From Eretmocerus hayati (Eukaryota > Arthropoda > Insecta > Hymenoptera > Aphelinidae), in assembly GCA_029851415.1 (NCBI GenBank), contig CM056743.1:13074727-13138726 (forward strand): DNA of 64,000 nucleotides, read 5' to 3'. This document shows positions 11,827-22,948 of this stretch, in pieces. The position numbers were made by a program, and so were the translations under genes. A model generated the notes under the pieces. That model was not told where the DNA came from. It searched no databases and was given only the letters and a program-made list of their open reading frames with translations. Each line of letters opens with the position of its first letter. Position 1 is the first letter of the stretch.

Positions 11827-14261
11827 CTCTCTTCAAACCGAGAGTCATTAACAATTTCCATGTCAATAATCATCGTTGTTTCAAGGGTATCTCCAAGTTC
11901 GACACAAATGCGCAATGATTGAAAATATTCCAAATGAATTTGTGTATTTTGTTGCACGCGATAACGTCGGATACGACACTCGCTCGTGTTGATATTTCTT
12001 AGCTGGAAAGATAAATTTGTGATACATTGATATTTTAGTTGACAGTTTTGGCAATGGCACGATTGGCAAATAAATTTACCAGAATTTCAGATCCCCCATT
12101 TTGGATATTTAACTGGTGGATTAACTTCAGATCGAACAGACATTCGATGACAAAAAACCAATTAAAATCAAATCAAAACGTTATCTTCTTTCTTGATTTT
12201 GGTGTCTCGAAGGTTTGTGACTTCCGATTCTGAAATTGTAGAATTTTGAGACTCGAATAATCGATTTCAATTTCTCCACGGGCCCATAGCTAACTTCATC
12301 AGCATAATTGAGACATCATGCAAGTGACGGCTGATGATTTTCAGCTATATATTGATACTTAGCAGCAGCTGAGGCATGGAAATAACAATGTCGATCGTGC
12401 AAAAATTTGCCGTTAAACGTGCCGAGAACGTATGATGATGTGAATATACTTATTCGCACATATCCAAGACTAAAACTTCCGCATTTTACTGCATGATCGT
12501 TGCGCAAGGCCTAAAAGTAGGATATACTCAAGTTTCTACTGTATAAGTGTATATAAATATTGGGTGGGTGAGCCCCTGGCCTTCCGCGATCCACGACTCT
12601 CTTGAGACTATGAGAAAAACGTGCATTGCTCGCGATATATATTTTTGAAATTGTTCTCTGAGGCCTCGATATAAATGCTTCCACTCCGTGTATGCCATAC
12701 CCTATTATATTATATCGTAAACTCGCTCGCTTGTTTCAGGAGAAAGGATTTTCTCGATCAGGCCACCAGAATTTTTCCCAATGCACTTCGAATATATCGC
12801 TCAATCTGTTGTATGTGATCTATCATCTGACGCCCGGGTTACCCAAATTTACTGCACGCAATTCGATTTGAGCATGAAATAATATTAGTGTGTCAATCGA
12901 AACGAATTAATTAGATCTGATCACGATATTGAAGAAATTTTCTACAAATTTCAATGCCTTATTAATTCTGTATGGAAAAATGAGTCATCCATTTGCCTCT
13001 GCATGATCGTGCAACTGCGATGTCCAACTCGCTATTGTACAAATAAACTGATCAGTTTTGAATTAATAGAACCACATTCCACTACTGATCAATCAATATC
13101 ACCGAACTGACACGCTATTAATATCTAATTATACGATCCGAAAAGTAGTTGCGTGAGACATCAAATCACCAAATTAGAGCAACTACTACAAGCCGCATAT
13201 GAGTTTCTACTGCCGCTCTCGATGTCCCCCAAATTTTTCGACAGAGAAAAATTCGGTTAAAATTCACTTGAGAAATCAAAATTTATTCATGATGACGGAT
13301 CACTGCTTCTCTACTAATATTGCGCTCATTGACTTGATCTAGATCTAGTCATCGATCAACGACTCTAATCTACTACTTAATATAGGCTGGCGTATATCGC
13401 ATGAGGTGGATACTGATCATTTTTGGCTCTCTCAATTCATACCACGTGCCTCCTCTCTCTCGTAACACAACTTTCTATATATCCCCTCCAATCAATAGAG
13501 AATTCGCCCACGCTATGCCGTATACATGCTCTGAACTAAACCCACAATAATAACTGCTGTGGAACGCGCTTTGTGAAAATCGTGTGTTCCAGATTCCATG
13601 GAAATTCGCACACAGCACATACACCGAATCTATATTTTGCTTCTTACGATCTGACGTATTATAATAACTGGCTGTCCATGAAGCCTCTTATTGGATTTTT
13701 CTGTGGCATGATCCTGAAATTGGTACCATGAGATAAACTCAAGATTGTACGTCTCTTGTTTAGTATTGTGGTTCTGTAGATTGCGTGACTGTCAGTTTCC
13801 TACTTGTTAAGTCGTAAGTATCTGAAACAGATAATACCACATCAACACTGGCTAACTGATATGCATGTCATAGTGCTAATCGAATAAATTTGTGATCTAT
13901 GTCTTTCGCCGAAATTCACTGAGAGAATTTTGCATAATACTCTCGAACATCGTCGAGGTATCAAAATAAGTGGGGACGTGTGGAGCACCACTTTGGACTT
14001 CCCATGCACACATGTTGGAAAATCAACGATTTAAAAATCGTTTGTCTTCCTCGAGGCACATATTGGAATGACCAAGGAGTTGGTGACTACTTCCAGCTCA
14101 TTTCGCGTTGAACTGAAATTCAAACTGACTGTAACTAACTGTTTCACCCTGGTTCCTCCGTTTGGGCTCAGAGAGACGTGTCCAAGACAGGAAATATAAT
14201 GAAATCAAAAGTTACAGGGGAGGAAGAAGTTCTTTTCAGGAAGGGAAGGTCGGGAGGTGAG
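11827..14261. other. Non-coding stretch
   Basis: No gene, RNA gene or clear repeat recognised in about 2.4 kb. The DNA is rich in TATA-like and GATC-containing strings, none of which I can tie to a transcript. Confidence 0.45.
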
Positions 14262-15092
14262 ATCTTCATAGACACCCACAAGAGTGTGGGTATTAGTATT
14301 GGATTCACCTGAGAATACCCGGGCGCCTACCGACTAAAACCCCTCCTTGGAGGTTGCCATCCCGAAGGTTATAGTCACAGAAAAAGAAAGGAAAAAATAG
14401 AAAGAGTGGAGTAAGAGTGGGAGGTTCAAGGGGCTTGCGAAGAAGCGAGAGTCCTGAAGCGATCCAACATGCCGATCAGGACTCATAAGGCCGCTCAGGA
14501 TCAAAAACACACACTGAGAGTGCTGGGTCTGCCTGAGGACTGGGGTCAGGGGAGTTGTCGAATTCTCCCAGGATACTATAAGATCCCTCTTGATGGAAGA
14601 CTGAGGCCATCAGGGAGTGCGGCTGTCTCCCAGGATCAACGACGTATCCTCCTTCCGGTCAATTAGGTTCGAGGAGTCGTCATTCTCTTAGAATCCGAAG
14701 ATCTCCCTTGGATACCCGGATCTTTTTTCTGGTAAGCCAAGGAAAGGGAAATCTTCACAGACACCCACAAGAGTGTCGGTAGTGTTGGATTCACCTGGGA
14801 AAACTGGGACACTTTCCAACTTGAACCCCTCCTCGAAGGTTGCCAACCTGAAAGTTGTAGTCCCAGACCGGCAAGGAAGAATATTCAGGGGAGATTACAA
14901 AGAAGCGGGAACCCTGAGGCGATCCAAGATGCTCCTCAGAGGCAACCGGGGTGGTGAGAAGCACACACACACACGGAGGCTGGAGATGAAGACTAGGAGT
15001 ATGGGAGTGCGTCTGTCTCTCAGGATCCAAGAAGGATCCTCCTAGCGGTACCAGGAAGTCGGTACTTTACCAAAATTCGAAGATCTCCCTTG
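14262..15092 (+). repeat. Two direct copies of a GC-richer repeat unit
   Basis: Copy 1 (14262-14711) and copy 2 (14751-15092) share ordered blocks: ATCTTCAYAGACACCCACAA at the start, a TTGGATTCACCTG block, CCCCTCCT followed by GGTTGCCA, GAAGCG followed by GCGATCCAA, GGAGTGCG followed by CTGTCTC, and CGAAGATCTCCCTTG at the end. Copy starts are 489 bases apart; copy 2 is about 100 bases shorter. Base composition is visibly richer in G and C than the surroundings. No protein domain is recognised. It could be a satellite fragment or part of an unidentified transposon. Confidence 0.65.
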
Positions 15093-17108
15093 CGGGTGAA
15101 AGAAGAATTCGTAAAAAGTTGATTATATCAACTCAATTTTGACAGTTTTGTGTTTGGCTGTTGCATTACGCCAACCATCTAGATAGGTGTATAAATGTGA
15201 AACAGAGGATAAAGGCATATTGCGGGCCCAATGCCAGGTTAAACTTATTGATGGTGGAATCCTCCTTGTCCGATGGCAATTCGATGTTTGACTACAGATT
15301 CTGGGCACTCGAAATTTTGCCAAGATATCAAATTGAGAGGAAACGTGTGGATGAGCACTCGCGCATTGCAGAAGGAGCCCATCTGGCATGACATGTGATA
15401 TTTTCATAATTCTTATCTAAAAGTGCCTATTTCAAACGCTATTTAGAGGTTAGCCGGTTTAGGGTTCTCTCGATGACCAACCACAATTGCCCTCGCACGT
15501 TCGTTCCGGGCGCGAAGAAGATATTTCATTCGCTTCTTTCAGGAAATAAGCTCCCCAAATGGGACCACGCATTCGGTGAAATGATGATACTAACTTATTA
15601 TTTGATCAGAACATCATCCTGGAATGAAAAATAGTGAAGGATGGCAGTAACAGAATTGTGAATCTTATCTGTTTTTCTTATGCCTTTTGTATTGACGGAA
15701 ATTTCCTACAAACTTTCAGGCTCACGACGCGCAACACAAAAATAATCACATCATTGGCAATTGATATCGGTCTTTGAAAGGGTCAAAATAGTGATCAAGT
15801 TACAATTTGTGAGTGATGATGGCACGTAGAGTAATTATTATCGACGTAATCGAACCATCGTGTCGTTATTCGAAAAATCCAACACATGATTAATATTCCA
15901 AAATTATCGTAAAATCGTCAAAAAGTGATGAATGTGAGTCTACAACCGCTATAACGACGAGTCCATTGGCGATACTTTTGCAGATCCAATTCTTCCACTG
16001 CACGTGGTATGCTGTACACAATAAAGTATAAAACCAGCACATACTATCAGTGTGATGAGCTGAGATAGGTATCTCTTTGAGCATCAATTAAAAAATCGCA
16101 GAGGAACGTGCAGAATACAATACGTATTGAATACAAAAGTGGTGGCTAAAGGGGTATCTATTTTACAGAACGAGTGTGATAGTTGGTACTCCTCGTCACG
16201 GGCTCTCGTCAAAATTCGTCACGGCCCGTCAAAAAATTCAAGACCAAGGGGTGATACACCCTTGCCTTTCACGTATTGTCCCTGAAATGATGCAATGATG
16301 GGCGTCGATCAAGCGGGACGCTTACACTCTACCTTTTTTTTTCGTCCAACTTTTTTTTCTGACCATAACAGCCTTTTGAATTCCACGCGAAACTAATTGC
16401 AAAGCTAGGAGTGGCAAATCATATATAATACTATATAAGCGTTGCATTTTCATACATCGGACACATCAAGAGACAGATATATATATATATATATAGAGAG
16501 AGAGATGTGCAGCATCTGCGACCATCATCATGCAACTCTTTGAGTCGGTCATGGTTTTGCACACTCTTGTTCATCTCATCATTGGGATCTGATGGATGGA
16601 CGGACGGTATAAATGCAATCCGTATACCGCAGTTATAACAATACGATGCACCGAGTCCCATTGTATTATCTACTTCAATGATGCTATTGCTACCTACAAT
16701 AGGAGACTCACTCTTTTTATACCAAGTATCTCTTTTTCATTTAGAAATAGAGATGACGTATTATGCTCGGTACAGCCGCGGAAAGATTTTGCGAGATTGA
16801 ATTTTATCTTTGCGGTTGGTCCATCATTCTTTATGGCACCAACAATCCAATGCTCATCATATCACCTCGTTTTCCCGAGCGGTCTCTTTTTCTAGTTAGG
16901 TACTCATTGACTTATCCTTTTGATGCTTTATCCCGTATAAAACAACAAAAAAGTTTAATTCTCCTTAACCTACTTTGATAATCTAGATTCCATAATTCAA
17001 TGCACTATATGATCCCCGAAATTAATTTGTTCAAAATGGTGTGATGGATCATAATAATGTCAATAGAATTGCATTCAGCAGGTAGTACGTAACCTTCTTT
17101 AAGGTTAA
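15093..17108. other. Non-coding stretch with microsatellite
   Basis: No supported gene. Frames open on both strands at 15123-15407 have no recognisable domain. A compound microsatellite, (AT)n then (AG)n, occupies 16477-16505. Confidence 0.5.
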
Positions 17109-17467
17109 ATTGTACACTAAAATTAAAAATATACCAGAGTGTCACCGAAGTTGGTGAGAATTCAGTTCGAATGTTAATGAAGACCTGTGCAAAATTTCAA
17201 GATCATTGACCGCTTTGTGTCGGAGTGGTAGCCATGAAAATTTGTCACTTTTAACATTGCGCTTATATGGAAGTCCACGCTCTGTTGAGTCTCACAGTCG
17301 ATCCCATATGAGCGCAATGTTAAGAATGACGAATTTTTATGGCTACCACTCCGAAACAAAATGGTTAATCATCTTGAAATTTTGCACAGGTGTTTATTAA
17401 CATTTGAAATGAATTCTCACCAACTTTAGTGACATTTTGGTATATTTTCAATAATTTCAGTGTACAA
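17109..17467. mobile_element. Palindromic MITE of about 360 bp
   Basis: Ends TTGTACACT and AGTGTACAA are inverted. The two halves match across about 150 bp each: GTTGGTGAGAATTCA, then CCTGTGCAAAATTTCAAGAT, GGAGTGGTAGCCAT and TTAACATTGCGCT appear on the left and, reverse-complemented, on the right. The spacer is only about 30 bp. Arms are well conserved, so it is younger than most other MITEs here. The frames on both strands are shadows of the palindrome. Confidence 0.8.
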
Positions 17468-19042
17468 ATACCTTGAGAGCATACTCCTTGCCCGATTTTC
17501 GCACTCAATTGACGGAAGCAAACGAAGATGTAATAATTTTACCCATCAGACGCTAGAACGACACGTTAATCATGGGATTAGTCACGGGATAGTAAATTGC
17601 CTCGGATCATAATCTATGTATTGCTGAATCAGCTTGCGACGATTAGTAGAAACGTTGTCGCTGCGCCTGATCTTAATACCGTCTCTATCAGTGTATCGCC
17701 GTCGTCACCTCGACTTCTGATGTCTGCAAGCTCGCTCCGGTAATATGCATCAGCCTGATGATCTATTTCTTGAGATAGCTCATCATTCAAACTGTAAATA
17801 GTGTTGCTCTATGTCGTTCAATTGTCACCTTGAAATTTCTTGGTTTTGCTATCCATGGTTTAATACGACCTTGCATGAATTTGTTGGAATTTTAAAATGT
17901 CGTAAAAATCAAAGGGATTGGTGAAAAAAATTTGAGGATGAATTGCAACCTATTAATTGCTATGAGAAAAAAGATTCAAACTTGATCTGGAGTGTGATGT
18001 ACAGCCATGAAATTTTTCAAAGGTTTTTTTAGGAAATTCAATTTGATGAGGTCTCTAAGATTATAGCACAATTCAAGAAAAGACTCTAAGGCAATTTTGG
18101 TTTAGTCTTACAATAGAATCCTTCACAAGCAAGCTTCCAGACTAGCTTATGAAAATTCTCATAAACTCTATTACGAATGGCAAAAATCAATATTTGAATT
18201 TCGTATTATGAATTCGCGATTTCCAGTTCAATTCACAATTTTTTAGAAAGCTTGATGAGGCACTATATCAATGATCTCCGCGTTACAATTTTTTTTCATT
18301 TAGAACCGATGGTATTAGGAACTCTAGAATCATTCCCATAATGAAAAAAACCTGCTGCTGCTCTTTCATGTTCATCATGTTTTATCATATTGTTCAAAAT
18401 TTTTGAAAAGGGTTTGCGAATCCTTCCAATGGACAGTATCGATTCGGAAAATTTGCAATAACTTTCTTGAAATGCTCTGGAAATTTTGAAAAATTCTTCG
18501 AAATCTCTGTCAATCTAATAAGGATCGTGATAGGTCATTAATTGTGATTTTGTAAAATCGCGATGAGGCAGAAATTTTTTCTTCCTCTTCGTGGTATAAA
18601 AAATGGAAAATTTTCAAAATTCCATTAGTGAGCCATTTTCTACCTTTTTCACCGTAACCCGCACACTGAAATCCGATAATCGATATTTGTGATAACTTCA
18701 CTTTAATAACTCATACAAATCTGAAAAAATTCTCAAAAATCTGTGACAATGCCAGAAATATGTTCCGGCAACATTCAATTCTCTACTATATGCTTGGGGA
18801 AGAAAAAATTTTCAACCCTGGAATTTTGCCCTCTTCCGTCATTCTATTACTAGTTATTGGCTTTTTTCGTCTCATAAAATTTTTCCAAAGCTGTGAAGTG
18901 GCGGCCGAATTGAGCAGGTTAAACTACGAACAGAAGTGGTATTTGTGATGCCAGGAATAATTTATTGCGAACGGGTTAATTTTCCAACGGTCAATTTGTA
19001 TAAGAACCTCACTATACTCCATCTCGCCGATGTACATCTTCG
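17468..19042. other. Non-coding stretch
   Basis: No gene or clear repeat recognised. The segment leads up to the left target-site copy of the large palindromic insertion. Confidence 0.45.
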
Positions 19043-19058
19043 ATATAAATACACAACG
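19043..19058 (+). repeat. Left copy of 16-bp target-site duplication
   Basis: ATATAAATACACAACG occurs here and again, exactly and in the same orientation, at 22094-22109. The two copies bracket the palindromic insertion and are the expected signature of a staggered-cut integration. Confidence 0.8.
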
Positions 19059-19122
19059 AATGTCTATACTCTAATGCTTTCTTTGGACCAGTGCGTGTAT
19101 GTTTCTTCACATATACATGTAC

Positions 19123-19156
19123 AACGTTTCGAGTATCTTCATATACTCTTCTTCAG
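19123..19156 (-). ncRNA. Hammerhead-ribozyme-like motif (left arm)
   Basis: This is the mirror copy of the motif at 21956-21989: CTGAAGA, a GAGTAT/ATACTC stem, then GAAACGTT, read on the minus strand. See the right-arm entry for the reasoning. Transcription and cleavage are unproven. Confidence 0.3.
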
Positions 19157-20230
19157 GTGCAAAAAACGGGGGGGGGGGGGATTATGATGTGGGAACTTAT
19201 ATTTAATGCTTATAGCTATAACTTATCCGGTGATGGAAATGTGATCTGCTTGTGATTTCCCCGGCAGTGGAAACTCCTGAAAATCTCAGCATTCATTGGC
19301 AGTAAAACCAAATTCAGCCGAAATTGTGATAGGGTGGAAATGTTGATTGGAGAGCTGGTCCATCGCACGGGTCACATCACACAAACAAGACAATCCACAA
19401 CACCACACTATTCGTTTTCCAAGAGATATGTGTCGAAAGGTTGAGTGTTTAGATTTGATTGTAAACCGTCGGTTTGAATGTGAAATAAATACAGAGACCA
19501 GTGCTCTTGTCGGGCTCTGTCGCCGTACTGATTTCAAGACATTTGTTCTTGCTTTACCCTATAAGTTGCCGATATAACAGACGTAGATCCGAATTGAAAA
19601 AAGGGGGAGGATGCATATCATGAGGAAGTGTAACTATATCCGTCCGATCATAAAGTTTAAATCAACCGCCTCGTGCAGGTTCCTCTCACTGTTTCTCTTG
19701 GTGGTGCGGCTCTCTTAAAGTCAAATATACCAACGACAGTTATTCACGCTGACGTTGGCTGAGTGCAGTTAAAGCACGAGGTTTATATAAGCAAAGTTAC
19801 AGAAAATGTGAAAAGACTTTTGAGCTAAATGAAAAAAAATTTATAAAATAAAATAAAATTTATTCATTTCAAAAAATGCAAAGGAGAGAGATGCAAGGTG
19901 GGGGGGGGGAGGGGGGTGTGTCGATAGATTTCAAGAACTCACACACTTTCGAATACACTGTATTTCCAGGCTGATCACTGAATATCCATCCAAGGATAAA
20001 CTAATTCTGAAAAAATATATAATCTTCTCACTGTTTAATACGGACACTGTACTTTAATTAGCAAAACAAATCACTTTCACTTTGTTATTGTTAACCCGGA
20101 CACTGGACTTTGTCACACAAGTCGAATTAACCTATCGCTGCACTTTCAAATATTTAACATTTCGGAAAAAAATATGCCTGTACTACCCGGGCCTGATATA
20201 CAACTCAAGCGAAATAAAAAAATTCGTGGA

Positions 20231-20336
20231 AAGGAATGAATTGAAAATTATGGACACTTCAGGGCATGGAAAATTTACACTCGAAGGAATGAATTGAAAA
20301 TTATGGACACTTCAGGGTATGGAAAATTCACCCTCG
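20231..20336 (+). repeat. Tandem duplication of about 53 bp inside the palindrome arm
   Basis: GGAATGAATTGAAAATTATG followed by GACACTTCAGGG and ATGGAAAATT occurs twice head to tail. The same duplication is mirrored in the right arm at about 20777-20882, so it predates formation of the palindrome. Confidence 0.75.
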
Positions 20337-21955
20337 ACAAATGACGTGATGAAAATTGGAGTGGGAAAGACTGGGATGTAGCTAATTCACTTTCACATAG
20401 GAAATTGAGCGAGTGAATTTGAGTAAAGTCTCTCCACGAAACATACTTACTCAGCATGAGCACGAGAAAAGGGAAAAGGCACAAAAATTTTGAAACAGAC
20501 CTTATGGAATACCCCTACTCCCCAACCACTTGTGTATAGCACTGACAAACATTAACAAGGTCATAATCACGTCATATACACAAGTGGTTGGGGAGTAGGG
20601 GTATTCCATAAGGTCTGTTTCAAAATTTTTGTGCCTTTTCCCTTTTCTCGTGCTCATGCTGAGTAAGTATGTTTCGTGGAGAGACTTTACTCAAATTCAC
20701 TCGCTCAATTTCCTATGTGAAAGTGAATTAGCTACATCCCAGTCTTTCCCACTCCAATTTTCATCACGTCATTTGTCGAGGGTGAATTTTCCATACCCTG
20801 AAGTGTCCATAATTTTCAATTCATTCCTTCGAGTGTAAATTTTCCATGCCCTGAAGTGTCCATAATTTTCAATTCATTCCTTTCCACGAATTTTTTTATT
20901 TCGCTTGAGTTGTATATCAGGCCCGGGTAGTACAGGCATATTTTTTTCCGAAATGTTAAATATTTGAAAGTGCAGCGATAGGTTAATTCGACTTGAGTGA
21001 CAAAGTCCAGTGTCCGGGTTAACAATAACAAAGTGAAAGTGATTTGTTTTGCTAATTAAAGTACAGTGTCCGTATTAAACAGTGAGAAGATTATATATTT
21101 TTTCAGAATTAGTTTATCCTTGGATGGATATTCAGTGGTCAGCCTGGAAATACAGTGTATTCGAAAGTGTGTGAGTTCTTGAAATCTATCGACACACCCC
21201 CCTCCCCCCCCCCCACCTTGCATCTCTCTCCTTTGCATTTTTTGAAATGAATAAATTTTATTTTATTTTATAAATTTTTTTTCATTTAGCTCAAAAGTCT
21301 TTTCACATTTTCTGTAACTTTGCTTATATAAACCTCGTGCTTTAACTGCACTCAGCCAACGTCAGCGTGAATAACTGTCGTTGGTATATTTGACTTTAAG
21401 AGAGCCGCACCACCAAGAGAAACAGTGAGAGGAACCTGCACGAGGCGGTTGATTTAAACTTTATGATCGGACGGATATAGTTACACTTCCTCATGATATG
21501 CATCCTCCCCCTTTTTTCAATTCGGATCTACGTCTGTTATATCGGCAACTTATAGGGTAAAGCAAGAACAAATGTCTTGAAATCAGTACGGCGACAGAGC
21601 CCGACAAGAGCACTGGTCTCTGTATTTATTTCACATTCAAACCGACGGTTTACAATCAAATCTAAACACTCAACCTTTCGACACATATCTCTTGGAAAAC
21701 GAATAGTGTGGTGTTGTGGATTGTCTTGTTTGTGTGATGTGACCCGTGCGATGGACCAGCTCTCCAATCAACATTTCCACCCTATCACAATTTCGGCTGA
21801 ATTTGGTTTTACTGCCAATGAATGCTGAGATTTTCAGGAGTTTCCACTGCCGGGGAAATCACAAGCAGATCACATTTCCATCACCGGATAAGTTATAGCT
21901 ATAAGCATTAAATATAAGTTCCCACATCATAATCCCCCCCCCCCGTTTTTTGCAC

Positions 21956-21989
21956 CTGAAGAAGAGTATATGAAGATACTCGAAACGTT
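21956..21989 (+). ncRNA. Hammerhead-ribozyme-like motif (right arm)
   Basis: The order CTGAAGA (21956-21962), a 6-bp stem GAGTAT/ATACTC with loop ATGAAG, then GAAAC and GTT matches the hammerhead core CUGANGA - stem II - GAAA - stem III - UH. Flanks TGCAC and GTACA could form a 5-bp stem I with one mismatch. The palindromic ACGT could serve as a minimal stem III between two molecules, as described for small hammerheads of Penelope-like elements. One extra A between CTGAAGA and stem II departs from the consensus, so activity is doubtful. Confidence 0.3.
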
Positions 21990-22093
21990 GTACATGTATA
22001 TGTGAAGAAACATACACGCACTGGTCCAAAGAAAGCATTAGAGTATAGACATTCATTCGTGTTGCTTCTGGACATTAGAGTCAAACATTCTGT

Positions 22094-22109
22094 ATATAAA
22101 TACACAACG
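22094..22109 (+). repeat. Right copy of 16-bp target-site duplication
   Basis: Identical to 19043-19058 in sequence and orientation. Removing 19059-22109 would restore an uninterrupted pre-insertion site. Confidence 0.8.
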
Positions 22110-22728
22110 TTTCTTCAATTTCTGAAACAGGACATATCTTTGACAACTGCTCGAATTCGGAATTGGATTGACAGCATCCTATACATGCTTGACCACCCCA
22201 ATTATTCATTTCCTGTGCAGAACAACGGAGAACTAGCTTGAAATAGGTTCTATTATTATACCAGCGGTACATCAGAAGAAGAAGAAGACACCTCGTTACT
22301 ACATTGGTCAATGTAATGTAGGATCAATGGTGCATTAGCATGAACAATATGCAAGATGCAGAATTCCGCTATTAGATATGCAGGCCACGTGTATGTGTAT
22401 GTCTATAGACAATAAGACCAATCTTGCAGTGCATGCATGTCTCTATGTCAACTTGATAGGTTTTTGAAGTCTGGTCAACCGTAGAAAGGAAGACGACCAG
22501 GTGCACCTCGCTCTAGTGTACCAAAATTCTTCCTAGCGCCCAAATGAAATTCTTGCACTTGTGGCTCTCTTTGGTGATGATCACCCAAGTATCTAAATTT
22601 TATATAACACTTTCACCTCGATGGGCCCCACCGGTGGAACCTACGCGTCCAACTCTGTGCGAGGTGGCGATGATCAAAATCCCATTGAATGAACGCGCTT
22701 TTCGCCGTCACAGTGAACGCGTTAATAA
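22110..22728. other. Non-coding stretch
   Basis: No gene recognised. Contains a short AAG trinucleotide run near 22274-22287. Confidence 0.45.
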
Positions 22729-22948
22729 CCCGTTGACCACACTCCTCCAAAACACGATGTTGACCGCACTTGGGGTCACTCAGACCCCATTCAGGAAATC
22801 GTTATTCTTTAATGAACGGAAGTACAGTGGCACATCCGAATAGATGACTGATGACGCTACAATCGTGATTTTTCGAAGTTTGGTGGTCGAGTTTGAATGT
22901 TGGAAATAGTCTGGGGTCCAGGTGACCCCTAAAGTGGTCAACGGCTTG
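22729..22948. mobile_element. Short inverted-repeat element (CCGTTGACCAC / GGGGTCA ends)
   Basis: The left end CCCGTTGACCACAC is followed about 45 bases later by TTGGGGTCACTCAGACCCCA. The right end reversed reads GCCGTTGACCACTTTAGGGG and then TCACCTGGACCCCAGAC. Spacing differs between the two ends, so one has an insertion or deletion. No coding capacity. Confidence 0.45.

Larger units (their letters stand above)
19059..22093. mobile_element. 3.0-kb near-perfect palindromic insertion
   Basis: Left arm 19059-20538 and right arm 20575-22053 are reverse complements over about 1,480 bp with only scattered differences, such as a TGATCAC/TGACCAC substitution and length changes in two G/C homopolymers (13 versus 11, and 10 versus 11). 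The loop is 36 bp. A 40-bp tail (22054-22093) follows the right arm and partly repeats its end (CATTAGAGT and ACATTC recur). The whole unit is flanked by a 16-bp direct repeat. No frame exceeds 83 codons and none shows a domain, so the element appears non-autonomous. The long target duplication and tail favour target-primed retrotransposition (LINE or Penelope type) over a cut-and-paste DNA element, but no reverse transcriptase is present to confirm this. Confidence 0.85.

Noticed and set aside
19286..21828. Pairs of identical 69-83-codon frames on opposite strands
   Set aside because: They are mirror images produced by the palindrome; none has a recognisable domain or start context.
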